64,000 nucleotides of DNA from Oligoflexia bacterium (GCA_015231955.1 JADGAN010000001.1:124001-188000), one strand, 5' to 3'; shown: positions 27,258 through 38,940, counted from the first letter of the stretch. The notes: generated from the letters alone by a model not told the origin. Numbers and translations: made by a program.

Positions 27258-28796
27258 TTAAAAATTAAAAATTATTCCTGCCTTAAGACTTGTCTCTTTA
27301 TAGCGGATTTTAGCATGGGGTTTTGAAAATTTTGCTTCTGATGAGTTCATTTGCAAAGAGGCATTGATCTTAATCACCATTCCTAAATTATAAGCACCAC
27401 CAATCTCTATCTCATAAGCATCTGCACGATCGGGATCACCATACATCGACATCTCCTCTGAAAATCCTGGCCGCAAGAAGAAATCCAATCTAAAAAATGT
27501 TCGTAAATCTTGATAAATGGGAACATCAACTTTAAGTCCTGTTAAAATCCCAAAAATACTATTTTCGCCAAAACCCTCATTGGTATTAATATCCAAACTA
27601 TGAGTATAGCGTGCATATCCCACATATCCGTCCGCCTGTGGGCCATTAAAAAAACCTAATACTAAATAACGATACCCGGCCTTACCTTTATACCTACTTA
27701 CGGCAACACTATTTTGTTCGCTAGAAATATTTCCCAATTTTTTTCCATAGTCCCCAATACTCTTTTCTACTTCTAATCCCGCAAAATAGTTTCTCGTGGC
27801 CCATAGCTCACCAGTGGCCTGAATTCCCAGTAAACTTCCTCCAATTTTTCGCGTTTGCCCTCCTTTAATCGTCGTACACTCCCCTTGGCCAATCACGATA
27901 TTTACACCAGCATTACCAATTTTTCCAAACTCATATCCTTTCGGAGTTGGAAATAAACTGTTCTCGCCCATTCGCTTGTTGTTTATTTCCATTTTAACAA
28001 TATCTCCTTTCTTCATCTTTCGCTTCTGCTGGTACTCTCTGACCACTCCTGTGGCCTGATGATCACTGGTTCCAACAATCTCTGCGTATCCAATAAGCTC
28101 GCTCTCCCATTCAATAATTTTCCGAAGCAGTGGGTGAGCTTTCTTTTTAGTAAATCTTCTAATCGCTACCTGATCACCAATCTTAACAATGCCATCGTTG
28201 TCATTATCAATCACAAATTGCTCCCCAAGCACCCCAGTAATCACCCCTTCATAGGGAATAATTTTTTCATACTCCTTAAGCCACGTGACCACTACATTAG
28301 CAAAAATGGGGATATCCTCTTTTACAATATGTGCTTCTTCTGAAAAATAGAGATCGTACCCATTGTTCCCGAAAATTTTAATAAAAATATCAAATTCACT
28401 TTTCCCTTGCGCTTGCACTATATCAACTTTAATCAGCGATCCTGCATCTGTTTTGTTAGCAATCATCTTCAGCACATCAGGTGTTTCTAATAACTTATTT
28501 AAATTTTCATTATAATTGTTTAGTACATTTAAAACTTCAGAGTTGGTGCGGTAAATACACCATTGACTCTCCTTTAAATACTCCTCTACTTTTTCAAAAA
28601 CTTTGTAGCCAAAAGAGCTGCCTGCTGTATCCCATATCGGCAACAAGACACACTTATGCATGTTATTGTGTATTGTTTCATCGATCTCAGCACTTTCTTG
28701 TTCCTCTGTTGATGCCAGCAATTGAACTGTCATTAACATCAAGTAGGATGCGAACACGATTAAACCAATCAATTTTACAATTGATCTCTCAGGCAT
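27258..28796 (-). CDS. Predicted outer-membrane protein, unknown function
   Basis: About 512 residues from the ATG at 28796, which has AAGGA seven bases upstream; an in-frame ATG at 28832 would add 12 residues and overlap the HTH gene. The N-terminus is a signal sequence (basic, then a hydrophobic run ending near LLAS). The first half looks like a mixed alpha/beta periplasmic domain with a small beta-barrel segment (EGVITGVLGEQFVI, KKGDIVKMEI). The second half has alternating beta-strands rich in Tyr, Gly and Phe, and ends in GIIFNF, a terminal aromatic typical of outer-membrane barrels. I do not recognise the family. Confidence 0.65.
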   Translation of the reverse strand: MPERSIVKLIGLIVFASYLMLMTVQLLASTEEQESAEIDETIHNNMHKCVLLPIWDTAGSSFGYKVFEKVEEYLKESQWCIYRTNSEVLNVLNNYNENLNKLLETPDVLKMIANKTDAGSLIKVDIVQAQGKSEFDIFIKIFGNNGYDLYFSEEAHIVKEDIPIFANVVVTWLKEYEKIIPYEGVITGVLGEQFVIDNDNDGIVKIGDQVAIRRFTKKKAHPLLRKIIEWESELIGYAEIVGTSDHQATGVVREYQQKRKMKKGDIVKMEINNKRMGENSLFPTPKGYEFGKIGNAGVNIVIGQGECTTIKGGQTRKIGGSLLGIQATGELWATRNYFAGLEVEKSIGDYGKKLGNISSEQNSVAVSRYKGKAGYRYLVLGFFNGPQADGYVGYARYTHSLDINTNEGFGENSIFGILTGLKVDVPIYQDLRTFFRLDFFLRPGFSEEMSMYGDPDRADAYEIEIGGAYNLGMVIKINASLQMNSSEAKFSKPHAKIRYKETSLKAGIIFNF

Positions 28797-28809
28797 CAAA
28801 TATCCTTGC

Positions 28810-29109
28810 TTACATTGTGATCTTTTTTTCATAAATCTTTACCAACATCTTCAACTCAATGTTATCCTCTTCCATGCGCTTGAACTCTTTTTTCAAGCGT
28901 GCATACTCGCTCAAGATTTGCTCATACTTTTCATCATTGTTCTCTTGTTCTTGTAAACCAGGTGGTAAACAAGAGTCGCTATGAATATAATATTTTCCAT
29001 TAATTTTTTTATATTTTACTTTGGAACTCTTGATCATCCTCCTAATAGTGGAGATAGATACTTTCTCCCTTGCTGCGTAATCCATTATCGATAAAAGATG
29101 CTCCTCCAT
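28810..29109 (-). CDS. Small HTH (MerR/excisionase-like) protein with coiled coil
   Basis: A 99-residue protein. The first 45 residues (SIMDYAAREKVSISTIRRMI, then KYKKINGKYYI) have the winged helix-turn-helix layout of excisionase or MerR-type DNA-binding domains. The rest is a charged coiled coil. A very strong ribosome site (AAGGAGGGAGG) precedes the ATG. It heads a three-gene operon with the outer-membrane-like protein and the cyclic-nucleotide kinase, which suggests an autoregulator rather than a phage excisionase; no integrase is near. Confidence 0.7.
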   Translation of the reverse strand: MEEHLLSIMDYAAREKVSISTIRRMIKSSKVKYKKINGKYYIHSDSCLPPGLQEQENNDEKYEQILSEYARLKKEFKRMEEDNIELKMLVKIYEKKITM

Positions 29110-29235
29110 AACCTCCCTCCTTTCTATGTTGCTTCATTGTCTTCCAATGCAGAAAATATTATTCTTAAATAAAAAATAGTTATTTAATATCCCATCCTTT
29201 AACCAGTATACTTCATTGCAAGCACTTTTTTGATT

Positions 29236-30408
29236 ATGGAAAAAATAGACACCACCCTTTTTGAAAATAAAAAAATTTCTTTTGTCCTCTCTGGAGGAGT
29301 CGTTAAAGCGGCCGCTTGGCACCTGGGAGTTGCCTTGGCCCTACAAGAGATTGGGCTTAATTTTCACCACAATAAAACCGAAGCAAATAAATTGGATATA
29401 AAGACCTTTATAGGATCAAGCGCAGGAGCATTTGTCTCAACCTTGCTTGCTTCTGGGTTTAGACCCGATGAGATCGTTCACTCCCTTTTAAAGACCAAAG
29501 ATGTCTCCTTCAAAAGTCTTACCTACAACGATATGATCTCCTTTCGGACTCCCATCAAAAGGCCCAGGAAGAGCAAGTTCTACGCCCCCTTTTCTGATTT
29601 TCCCTTCTACCTACGGCAACTTTTAAGGCCTTTGGCCAACATTTCTGGGGTGTTTTCAACGGTGGGTGTGGCCAACTATCTCAAGGAGAACATTGTTACC
29701 GTTCAATCCTTCGAGGATCTTGATGCTGATCTTTTTGTAGTCGCCTCTAATCTTGATAGCACTCAAAAGGTAATCTTTAGTAAGTACAACTACCCTGCAC
29801 CACCTAATAACCCCAACATTAGCTACTATACTAAAACTCCTATTGTGGAGGCAGTTGCCGCTAGCATGAGTGTGCCGCCACTGTACTCACCTTACCCCAT
29901 AAAGAATCACCACACCAAAAAAGTCGAGTATTTTATCGATGGCGATATTCGGGATACACTTTCCACTCACATTGCCTTTGATCACGGCTGTGATATTGCT
30001 ATTAGCTCCTGGACACACACTCCCTATCATTATCAAGAGGAGATTGGCTCCCTGATCAATTATGGCATCCCCGCCATCACTATTCAGGCCATCTATCTCA
30101 TGATCGAAAAAAAGATCTCCCAATCAAGAATTAATTTTAACCTTTATAAGGAATTAATCAAAAGCACTAACGACTATTTGAAATCGCAAAATATTCCTCT
30201 CGATATCAGGAAGAATCTTACCGCACTTATGGAAAAAAAATTAAATTTTAGAAGTAATACCTTGATGATCGATATCTATCCCGCCACCAGCGATTACCAA
30301 ATATTTTATTCTCGCTTTTTTTCACTCAACCCACAACTCTCATCTGAAATGGTTAAAAAAGGATATCAAAGAACGTTTGAAGTGTTACGACAATTGAACA
30401 GAGGTTGA
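29236..30408 (+). CDS. Patatin-like phospholipase
   Basis: A 390-residue serine acyl hydrolase. It has the oxyanion-type motif SGGVVKAAAWHLG near residues 20-32, the nucleophile elbow GSSAGA (Ser of GxSxG, about residue 71), and the dyad aspartate in IDGDIRD near residue 236. I prefer the ATG at 29236 over TTG at 29230; no clear ribosome site precedes either. No signal peptide is visible, so the enzyme is cytoplasmic unless exported by a secretion system that needs no cleavable signal. The glycine motif GGVVK departs from the common GGGxRG. It is divergent from the HTH operon and convergent with the large protein gene. Confidence 0.85.
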   Translation: MEKIDTTLFENKKISFVLSGGVVKAAAWHLGVALALQEIGLNFHHNKTEANKLDIKTFIGSSAGAFVSTLLASGFRPDEIVHSLLKTKDVSFKSLTYNDMISFRTPIKRPRKSKFYAPFSDFPFYLRQLLRPLANISGVFSTVGVANYLKENIVTVQSFEDLDADLFVVASNLDSTQKVIFSKYNYPAPPNNPNISYYTKTPIVEAVAASMSVPPLYSPYPIKNHHTKKVEYFIDGDIRDTLSTHIAFDHGCDIAISSWTHTPYHYQEEIGSLINYGIPAITIQAIYLMIEKKISQSRINFNLYKELIKSTNDYLKSQNIPLDIRKNLTALMEKKLNFRSNTLMIDIYPATSDYQIFYSRFFSLNPQLSSEMVKKGYQRTFEVLRQLNRG

Positions 30409-30414
30409 TAGTTG

Positions 30415-33400
30415 TTAGAGTTGCTCGACAAGATAACTGTCTTCAGAGCAAAAGGTTTGTAGGAAATCGGAAGTGCCATCATTGTAATCGACTTTAACGT
30501 TTACGACACCTGCAGAATCCCCCAGAATAAAGGCTTTCTCTGCATTAGGAGCAACTTCTCTTGTAAATTTTCCATCACGACCTAAATAAGTCACATCCAG
30601 AGTCATTCCTTCCAATGAAGATCCTTCAATTGCAATAGAGTCCACTCGCTTTGACATATTGACTTGAACCATACACCCAGAACGAATATCATCAACGCCT
30701 TTGCGTTTAAAGATGTTCTTAATATACTCATTTGATGGCAAATTAATGGAGTGAACATCAACCCCTCTTCCTGCATAAATAACATCATTTAAATGCTTAA
30801 ATTCCACATACTGCCTGGAACTCATGGAAAAAGGAGCGCGTCCTGATTCATAGCTATTTACTCCAATTTTTTTAATCTTTGTCTTTGTGGTAAAGACCTC
30901 AATATCACTGGCCCTGATGCTTAGTGGAGTTGATGACTTGCTAAAAACATCATTTTCATAAAGTGAAAATAGTGTGTTATCGATTTCAATAAAATTACTC
31001 ATATCATAATAAAGTTGATCTTCTTGCACAAAAATAATTTTTTTAGAAATCTTACCATCGGGGAAAACGTACGTGAGCACACGGTTTCCAGGATTTATTC
31101 CTAAAAGCAAAATGTACTTCGCTTGCTTACTTTCCTTCGCTGTAAGTGCCCGAAAGTTTCCATCCAAGAAAATTTTTGCCTCATAATGAACATCTAAATC
31201 CACTTCAAAATCAACATCACCAATTTCAACCAACACTAATCCACCTTGGGCCATCAAACGATTCCTACTCACAAAACGATCGATCGACTCGCTCTCAATA
31301 ACTGGAATCTCAATACTCTTACTTCCTTTTTCAAGAGCAATATCCACATAGGTAGGAATCTGTCCATTTTTAATAATGGTTCCACTTAAAACAGAGATAT
31401 TGGAGTTTAAATTATTAGAAAATAAAATTTTACCCGAACTCTTATCACTAATATGATCTTCGCTAGCATAGGCAGGCCTAAAATCAAAATCCACCAAGAG
31501 GCCTTCCACCTTCTTGCCCAGTGATACATTAAGTGCTTTTAGTGTAATGCTGGAGTTATGCTGTCTACTAACACTCCTATTACTATAAAGCCCCTTAGCA
31601 CTCTTATTGCTAGCAACACTACTTTCTGCTAATAATTCCCCACTTGGCATACCACTTGCTGTAACGACTTGCTCTGCATAGCTAACATCCCTTCCCCTTG
31701 CATTATTGGGATCAATAGAGCCAATCGCACTGTTGATAACTTTCTTTACTCGCGGAGAAACCGTTGCATCCGATTCAACAACTTTGTTCTTATTTAATGC
31801 CATCACGACTGATTCATTAATTAACGGGTTTTTGGAATTTTGAGCTTGCCCTTGGCGAGTAATTACCTCATCCTGATCAACATCATCAGCACTATCTCGA
31901 ATAGCAGCATTGGCCCAAAGTGCTTGCTGCTGTTCTTTCGCTTTAGTCTCTCTCTTTACAGAGTCACTGCTATTGTTTTGCTTCTCGTTTACTTTGATGT
32001 TCCCACTTGGTTTTTCTGCAGCAGGAACAATGTTCTTATTTTTGCCCTCATCCTCATTATTGCTATTTTTATTATATTCAAAAAAGGTCATCTCCTCGCT
32101 TGCATTTTGATTCTCACCAACCCCCTTATTATCCTTATTCTCTTTATTTGGTTCTGCAAACTTTAAGGAGGTCGCATTGCTCACACTCTGATCATCATTA
32201 TTATCATTATTATTATTACTCCATTGTTCATCGATGTTGGAGTTGGAATCCACTGGTGGCAATCTTGATGAATCCTCTTCTGTATAAGCGACACCTTCTT
32301 CCACTTGATTCTCTGTTAAAGCATCACTACCGATATCAATGTTCGCTGCTGCAAGACCAATTGCCTTTGTATTCATTTCCTCTACGGGAACATTTTCGGC
32401 CAACATTACTGGTGGTGCCGCTACAGTCATTCCTTTGGACATCACTGTAGTAATCGAGTCAGCATAACCTTCATCGCTCTGAACACCATTATTACTCTTA
32501 TTATTTGCTAAATCCAGTTTCTTTGCCAATCGAGGATCAACCGCTTGAATCTCTTCACTACCCTCAACATTAATTTTTGAAAGATACTCTTTCAACTCGG
32601 CCATCTGTTTTTTTGTATTACTTGCATTATCTTCAGGAGCTACGCGAACACCATTATTACTATTTTCATTTTGCACTGGAGTTAAAACTTTTTCCGAAAC
32701 GCTCTGTAATAATGACTGATCAATTCTTGCATCAACTTTTGATTGAATATCAAAGGTTGATTTTTCACTGACTACTCTATCACTCGCGGCAATTTCAAAT
32801 CCCTTGTTTTCCATTGCTGAATATTCATTCTGATTAATCGCTCTCACAGCAGCAGCAGCAACTTGAGTATCCATCTCTTGAGTATCCGCTTTTTGCATAT
32901 CCAGCATCTGAGTATTCACCTCTTTTGCGGCAGGTGCGCCTTGAATAGTCTCAGAGATTGCCTGTTTTTCTGCCTTTGCTATTTTTTCTATATTTTGACT
33001 ACTCAACTGAGCACTCACTTGGCCACTCACTGCTTGATTACTCACAGTCACTTCCTCCACCACTGGAGTAGGCCTGAAAGAGTATCCACCTTCAATATCA
33101 AGTTTGGAAATCAACTTCTCATTGGCCACTTTTGCACTTTGAGTATTCGCTGCATATTCAATTCTCTGTCGGCCCTCATTCTCAAGGCCAACCAGCTCCT
33201 CATTTTCATTTTTTGTAATTCGCTCAAGATAATCTCTTAAGTCAATCACTCGTTGATCTCGCGTTTGCATATTCATGTCAGCAGGAGCATTTTCAGCAAT
33301 CATGGTTTTGCTTTCATTCATACCACTCATGATTACCGTGCTCACTCTCTGTACTAAGACAGGATCAATTTCACTGTTAACTTTTGAAACGATTATAAAG

Positions 33401-33957
33401 CCATTATGTTCAATAATTTCGCTCACATTAATTTCTGAATTTTCAAGATCAATATCTTTATTCTTAAGTTTAACATCAGCAATAATTTTTTCTTGGGTGA
33501 TCGGAGTAACCTTATCAAGATCAACTGTTATCTGTGGAATCTCCATCTCAACTTTCTCATTATTCTCATTAACAACAACAGCGGGCGCAGAAGAAGAAGT
33601 AGCAGCTTTATTTTGATCGTGACGATTATTGTTGCCACCATTCTGATCACGGCCAATAGCAGTGCTACTATTTTTTGCGTTAACAATGACAGCACTCACT
33701 TTACTCACCTTGGCCACAACTTTGGATTTGAGTTTGTGATTTGCTTGCTCTACTTGTTTAACAATTTTTTTAAAATCAAATTTGGTGTTGATGCTATCTC
33801 TCATGCCTTTATAAGATGATGCTGCGGAAACGACGATTAGCAGGGCAAGAAGAACGAAGATAATTTGTGGGATGCTATTAGAGATAAAATTGCAAAGACT
33901 CTGCACACTGGCCAAGGCCACTCGACGAATGGAATATAGTCTTTGCATCATGCTCAT
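30415..33957 (-). CDS. Large single-pass membrane protein with low-complexity region and internal repeat
   Basis: About 1180 residues from the ATG at 33957 (GGAAG just upstream); an in-frame ATG at 34020 would add 21 residues. One membrane helix lies near residues 30-47, followed by some 700 residues rich in Asn, Ser, Glu, Lys and Val. Two related segments occur in that part about 214 residues apart: SKVNSEIDPVLVQRVS with LRDYLERITKNENEEL, and SKVDARIDQSLLQSVS with LKEYLSKINVEGSEEI. The last 350 residues look folded and beta-rich, with few repeats. The topology suggests a periplasm-spanning tether with a C-terminal binding domain. I know no family for it. It ends 6 bases from the convergent patatin gene. 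Confidence 0.75.
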   Translation of the reverse strand: MSMMQRLYSIRRVALASVQSLCNFISNSIPQIIFVLLALLIVVSAASSYKGMRDSINTKFDFKKIVKQVEQANHKLKSKVVAKVSKVSAVIVNAKNSSTAIGRDQNGGNNNRHDQNKAATSSSAPAVVVNENNEKVEMEIPQITVDLDKVTPITQEKIIADVKLKNKDIDLENSEINVSEIIEHNGFIIVSKVNSEIDPVLVQRVSTVIMSGMNESKTMIAENAPADMNMQTRDQRVIDLRDYLERITKNENEELVGLENEGRQRIEYAANTQSAKVANEKLISKLDIEGGYSFRPTPVVEEVTVSNQAVSGQVSAQLSSQNIEKIAKAEKQAISETIQGAPAAKEVNTQMLDMQKADTQEMDTQVAAAAVRAINQNEYSAMENKGFEIAASDRVVSEKSTFDIQSKVDARIDQSLLQSVSEKVLTPVQNENSNNGVRVAPEDNASNTKKQMAELKEYLSKINVEGSEEIQAVDPRLAKKLDLANNKSNNGVQSDEGYADSITTVMSKGMTVAAPPVMLAENVPVEEMNTKAIGLAAANIDIGSDALTENQVEEGVAYTEEDSSRLPPVDSNSNIDEQWSNNNNDNNDDQSVSNATSLKFAEPNKENKDNKGVGENQNASEEMTFFEYNKNSNNEDEGKNKNIVPAAEKPSGNIKVNEKQNNSSDSVKRETKAKEQQQALWANAAIRDSADDVDQDEVITRQGQAQNSKNPLINESVVMALNKNKVVESDATVSPRVKKVINSAIGSIDPNNARGRDVSYAEQVVTASGMPSGELLAESSVASNKSAKGLYSNRSVSRQHNSSITLKALNVSLGKKVEGLLVDFDFRPAYASEDHISDKSSGKILFSNNLNSNISVLSGTIIKNGQIPTYVDIALEKGSKSIEIPVIESESIDRFVSRNRLMAQGGLVLVEIGDVDFEVDLDVHYEAKIFLDGNFRALTAKESKQAKYILLLGINPGNRVLTYVFPDGKISKKIIFVQEDQLYYDMSNFIEIDNTLFSLYENDVFSKSSTPLSIRASDIEVFTTKTKIKKIGVNSYESGRAPFSMSSRQYVEFKHLNDVIYAGRGVDVHSINLPSNEYIKNIFKRKGVDDIRSGCMVQVNMSKRVDSIAIEGSSLEGMTLDVTYLGRDGKFTREVAPNAEKAFILGDSAGVVNVKVDYNDGTSDFLQTFCSEDSYLVEQL

Positions 33958-34143
33958 ACGATCTTCCGTGATCACACTACATGATTCAATTTTAAAATAG
34001 AAAGCCTGTACTTCACACATATGATAACTTTTGCCTTTAAAGAAAATCTATTTAGAAGAAATCCTCTCTCCACTCTCCATTTTCAAAATTTATACCACAT
34101 TATAATGAGGATGTTACGGACTACATAGATACTCTCAAAAAAT

Positions 34144-34425
34144 CTACTCTTCCAGCGTTTTCTCAGCAGATTTCACAAGAATATAGATGTTGTTTTCAAG
34201 CACTCGGCAAGTGCCGGCAGCAGTAGCAAAGTGATACTTTTTCTTCCCTTGCATGACAACAATGACCCCACTGACAAGCTTTGTCATCAATTGCACATGC
34301 CCAGGAAGGATTTGAATTTCACCATCTGCACTCTGTAATAGCAGCGAATCTGCTGCCAGACCCTGTGCCGCCACACTATCGGGAGTGTAGATGTCCACTG
34401 AAAATTGGGTTGCAGATGTTGACAT
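34144..34425 (-). CDS. atpC: ATP synthase epsilon subunit, lacking the C-terminal helical domain
   Basis: F1 stalk subunit. Only 93 residues, against about 130-140 usually. The beta-sandwich domain is present (FSVDIYTPDSVA, LLLQSADGEIQILPGHVQLMTKL, GTCRVLENNIYILVKSAE) but the helical hairpin that can inhibit ATP hydrolysis is missing. The gene ends cleanly in a stop at 34144 without a frameshift remnant. It is the last gene of the atp operon, 22 bases after atpD. Confidence 0.93.
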   Translation of the reverse strand: MSTSATQFSVDIYTPDSVAAQGLAADSLLLQSADGEIQILPGHVQLMTKLVSGVIVVMQGKKKYHFATAAGTCRVLENNIYILVKSAEKTLEE

Positions 34426-34447
34426 AGATTAAAACCCCTTTTCGCTC

Positions 34448-35905
<1,458 letters not shown>

Positions 35906-35920
35906 TCACTAAATTACTCT

Positions 35921-36802
35921 TTACCTTGCCTTCATGGTCTCAGCACCAGAAACAATCTCAATCAACTCCTTTGTAATTGAACCTTGCCTCATCTTATTCA
36001 TCTTGATCGTAAGCCTCTTAATCAGATCCTGGCAATTTTTCGAGGCATTCTCCATCGCCCACATTCTCGTACTATACTCAGCGGTAAGCGCACTTAACTG
36101 ACAATTAAAGAGTGAGGAAACATACAACTCGGGAATTAAATAATCGAGCATCTCCTCCACACTCACATCATACTTATAATCGGGAGGAAGTTCTTTACTC
36201 GCTAGTGCCTCCTTACGATGAGTCTCATACGATGTTAGTGGCAATACCTGCAAAACCGTTGGAGTAAAAGTCAGTGCCGATTGAAAGTGGTTATAGGCCA
36301 GAAAAACTTTTCCAACCTCTGAACGCTCAAAGATCGCACCTAATTCGTTGGCCACCCCTTCAATTTCTGCATAACTAGGCTCATTCTTAGCAAAAGTAAA
36401 CTTCTTTGCAATGGTATAGTCCTTGGCCATGATCTCACTGGCCTTCTTTCCAATACAGTAGATCTGATAATCGTACTGCTTATTCTGATTGATAAATTCA
36501 TGGATCTTCCGCACCAGCATCGAGTTGTAACTTCCACAAAGACCACGTTCAGAAGACATCACCAGCAAAGCAACTTTTTTCTTCTCCGACGACTCCAGTA
36601 AATACTTATGAGCGTAATCATAAGCAAAAACAGATGCTGTCTTTAATGTTTTTTCAAGTTCAGCATTGTATGGACGTGCACCCTTTACTCGTCCTTGAAC
36701 CTTCGCCAGCATCGAACCGGAGACAAGTTTCAAGGCCATCGTAATTTTTAGTGTTTGCTTCGCCCCGTTTATTCTTTTCTTAATATCGCGAATATTGGGC
36801 AT
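35921..36802 (-). CDS. atpG: ATP synthase gamma subunit
   Basis: Central rotor shaft of F1. The 293 residues have the typical coiled-coil ends: N-terminal IKKRINGAKQTLKITMALKL and C-terminal RMWAMENASKNCQDLI, then RQGSITKELIEIVSGAE. The middle carries SERGLCGSYNS. It lies 28 bases after atpA. Confidence 0.97.
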   Translation of the reverse strand: MPNIRDIKKRINGAKQTLKITMALKLVSGSMLAKVQGRVKGARPYNAELEKTLKTASVFAYDYAHKYLLESSEKKKVALLVMSSERGLCGSYNSMLVRKIHEFINQNKQYDYQIYCIGKKASEIMAKDYTIAKKFTFAKNEPSYAEIEGVANELGAIFERSEVGKVFLAYNHFQSALTFTPTVLQVLPLTSYETHRKEALASKELPPDYKYDVSVEEMLDYLIPELYVSSLFNCQLSALTAEYSTRMWAMENASKNCQDLIKRLTIKMNKMRQGSITKELIEIVSGAETMKAR

Positions 36803-36830
36803 ACGATTCTACCTTTACTTATTCAACTAC

Positions 36831-38351
36831 CTATTCAACATATTTTTTTGTTTGCAAGAACTTTTGAATACTCTCGATCAGCTGCTTTTCAATTTCCGCA
36901 GTCAACTCTTTCTTCTCACGAAAATCTTTCATTAAATTGGCACATTCAGTGTTCAAATACTTGATCAAATCTTTCTCTGCCTCTCTAATTCTCTTTACTG
37001 GAATACTATCAAAAATTCCTTTAGTAGCAGCAAAAATACCAATCACTTGTTCAATAACATCCACTGGGGCATACTGTTCCTGCTTTAACAACTCTACTAA
37101 GCGTTCTCCTCGCGCCAACTGTCTTCTTGCTGTTACATCAAGGTTAGAACCAAACTTTGCAAAGGCCTCAAGCTCACGGTATTGGGCCAAATCCAAGCGT
37201 AGTGATCCTGCAATTTTTTTCATCGCTTTAATTTGAGCAGAGCCACCTACCCTAGAAACCGATAAACCCACATTTACAGCAGGACGAATTCCTGCATTAA
37301 AAAGGTTTGATTCCAAATAAATCTGTCCGTCGGTAATGGAAATCACGTTAGTCGGGATGTAAGCAGATACGTCACCCTCTTGTGTCTCAATTATTGGAAG
37401 CGCCGTAAGCGATCCTCCTCCAAACTTATCAGACATCTTGGCCGCACGTTCAAGTAATCTCGAGTGGATATAAAACACATCCCCAGGAAAGGCCTCTCGC
37501 CCTGGAGGTCTTCGCAGTAAAAGCGACAACTGACGATATGCTTGTGCTTGTTTGGTTAAATCGTCATAAATAATCAAAGCGTGTTGTCCGCTATCACGAT
37601 AATATTCACCCATAGTACATCCACTGTAAGGGGCCAAAAATTGCAGTGGTGCTGGTTCCGAAGCTGTGGCGGCAACAATAATCGTGTAATCAAGCGCTCC
37701 CGAATCTTTTAAGCGTTGTTGAACCAAGCGAACAGTTGATTGCTTTTGTCCAATGGCCACATAAATACATTTACAATTTTTTCCTTTCTGATTGATGATC
37801 GTATCCACTGCCAGTGCAGTTTTACCTGTCTTTCTATCACCAATAATCAGCTCGCGCTGCCCACGTCCAATAGGAATCATGGAATCGATTGCTTTTAGGC
37901 CCGTTTGTAGCGGCTCCTTTACCGATTGCCTACTAATAATCCCAGGGGCCTTAACTTCCACTGCACGAAAATTTTTCGATTTAATTTCACCCAATCCATC
38001 AATGGGCTCCCCAAGAGGATTCACGACACGCCCAAGGAGCTCATCACCTACCTGCACGCTCACAATCGTGTTAGTCCTTTTGACTGTTGTTCCTTCTAAA
38101 ATCCCATCCTCTACTCCAAAGATGGCAATACCCACACTTTCTGCTTCGAGGTTTAGCACCATACCCTTTACCCCAGAAGCAAATTCTACCATCTCCCCCG
38201 CTTCAGCATTTTTTAAACCATAAACGCGAGCAACTCCATCACCGACAGATAAAACTATCCCAACTTCCTCAACCTGTAATCTCGTGTCAAAATTCTTAAT
38301 TCGCTCTCTAATAATTGACGAGATCTCTTCAGGTCTTACTGATAATTCCAT
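36831..38351 (-). CDS. atpA: ATP synthase alpha subunit
   Basis: Non-catalytic nucleotide-binding F1 subunit of 506 residues. Seen are the N-terminal [13 protein letters not shown], Walker [10 protein letters not shown], the [13 protein letters not shown] region, [15 protein letters not shown], and [12 protein letters not shown] with the arginine that completes the catalytic site at the beta interface. It lies 31 bases after atpH. Confidence 0.98.
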   Translation of the reverse strand: MELSVRPEEISSIIRERIKNFDTRLQVEEVGIVLSVGDGVARVYGLKNAEAGEMVEFASGVKGMVLNLEAESVGIAIFGVEDGILEGTTVKRTNTIVSVQVGDELLGRVVNPLGEPIDGLGEIKSKNFRAVEVKAPGIISRQSVKEPLQTGLKAIDSMIPIGRGQRELIIGDRKTGKTALAVDTIINQKGKNCKCIYVAIGQKQSTVRLVQQRLKDSGALDYTIIVAATASEPAPLQFLAPYSGCTMGEYYRDSGQHALIIYDDLTKQAQAYRQLSLLLRRPPGREAFPGDVFYIHSRLLERAAKMSDKFGGGSLTALPIIETQEGDVSAYIPTNVISITDGQIYLESNLFNAGIRPAVNVGLSVSRVGGSAQIKAMKKIAGSLRLDLAQYRELEAFAKFGSNLDVTARRQLARGERLVELLKQEQYAPVDVIEQVIGIFAATKGIFDSIPVKRIREAEKDLIKYLNTECANLMKDFREKKELTAEIEKQLIESIQKFLQTKKYVE

Positions 38352-38382
38352 CCTTACACCTCTTTCATTCTATAATTTTTAG

Positions 38383-38940
38383 TTATATTTTTTTATACTC
38401 ATCCATTACAAATTCTTTAAAGCGATCCAACTGGTAGTCCAAAGTCGCATCCAATAGATAGTCATTCACAATAATTCGGTATCCAGCTACAATTTGTGCA
38501 TTTTCTTTGTAAGTAAGTATGACATTGGTCTTTAACTTGCTCTCAACAATCTTTTCAACCTCTTGCATTTCACTGATCCCTAACTTGGCCTCCGCGGCCC
38601 CGTAGATCACTCCTTTGACCATACCTTGGGCCAAACTCTCTTGAAGCATATACTCATGGTAAATCATCGGAAGAAACTCAATTCGTCTCTCTTCCACTAA
38701 GTAGAGGATGAAATTCTTTAACACTTGAGAAATTTGAATCTTCTGAAAAAGATCATTGATGACTACTCGCTTTTCAGAAGGAGAAAATACCTCTAAAAAA
38801 AAGACACGTTTTAAATCCTCATGCTCTTCCACTAAATTCATTATTGTTGAAAATTCAGTAGATAGATCAGATACCTTTTCCTCTTTTGCCATCACCCTCA
38901 AGGAACGCTCATAGATCTTTGCGACTAAGCTAACGTTCAT
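38383..38940 (-). CDS. atpH: ATP synthase delta subunit
   Basis: Peripheral stalk subunit that ties the b subunits to the top of F1. The 185 residues have the N-terminal helical bundle (KIYERSLRVMAKEE, FILYLVEERRIEFLPMIYHEY) and the C-terminal beta-alpha part ending in GYRIIVNDYLLDATLDYQLDR. It overlaps atpF by four bases (ATGA), so the two are translationally coupled. Confidence 0.95.
   Translation of the reverse strand: MNVSLVAKIYERSLRVMAKEEKVSDLSTEFSTIMNLVEEHEDLKRVFFLEVFSPSEKRVVINDLFQKIQISQVLKNFILYLVEERRIEFLPMIYHEYMLQESLAQGMVKGVIYGAAEAKLGISEMQEVEKIVESKLKTNVILTYKENAQIVAGYRIIVNDYLLDATLDYQLDRFKEFVMDEYKKI

Noticed and set aside
28810-29109. Phage excisionase
   Set aside because: The HTH fold is similar, but there is no integrase, attachment site or phage gene nearby, and the gene heads a different operon.
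31840-33819. Several plus-strand open frames opposite the giant protein
   Set aside because: They are antisense to low-complexity coding DNA, rich in Phe, Ser and Leu runs, and lack ribosome sites.
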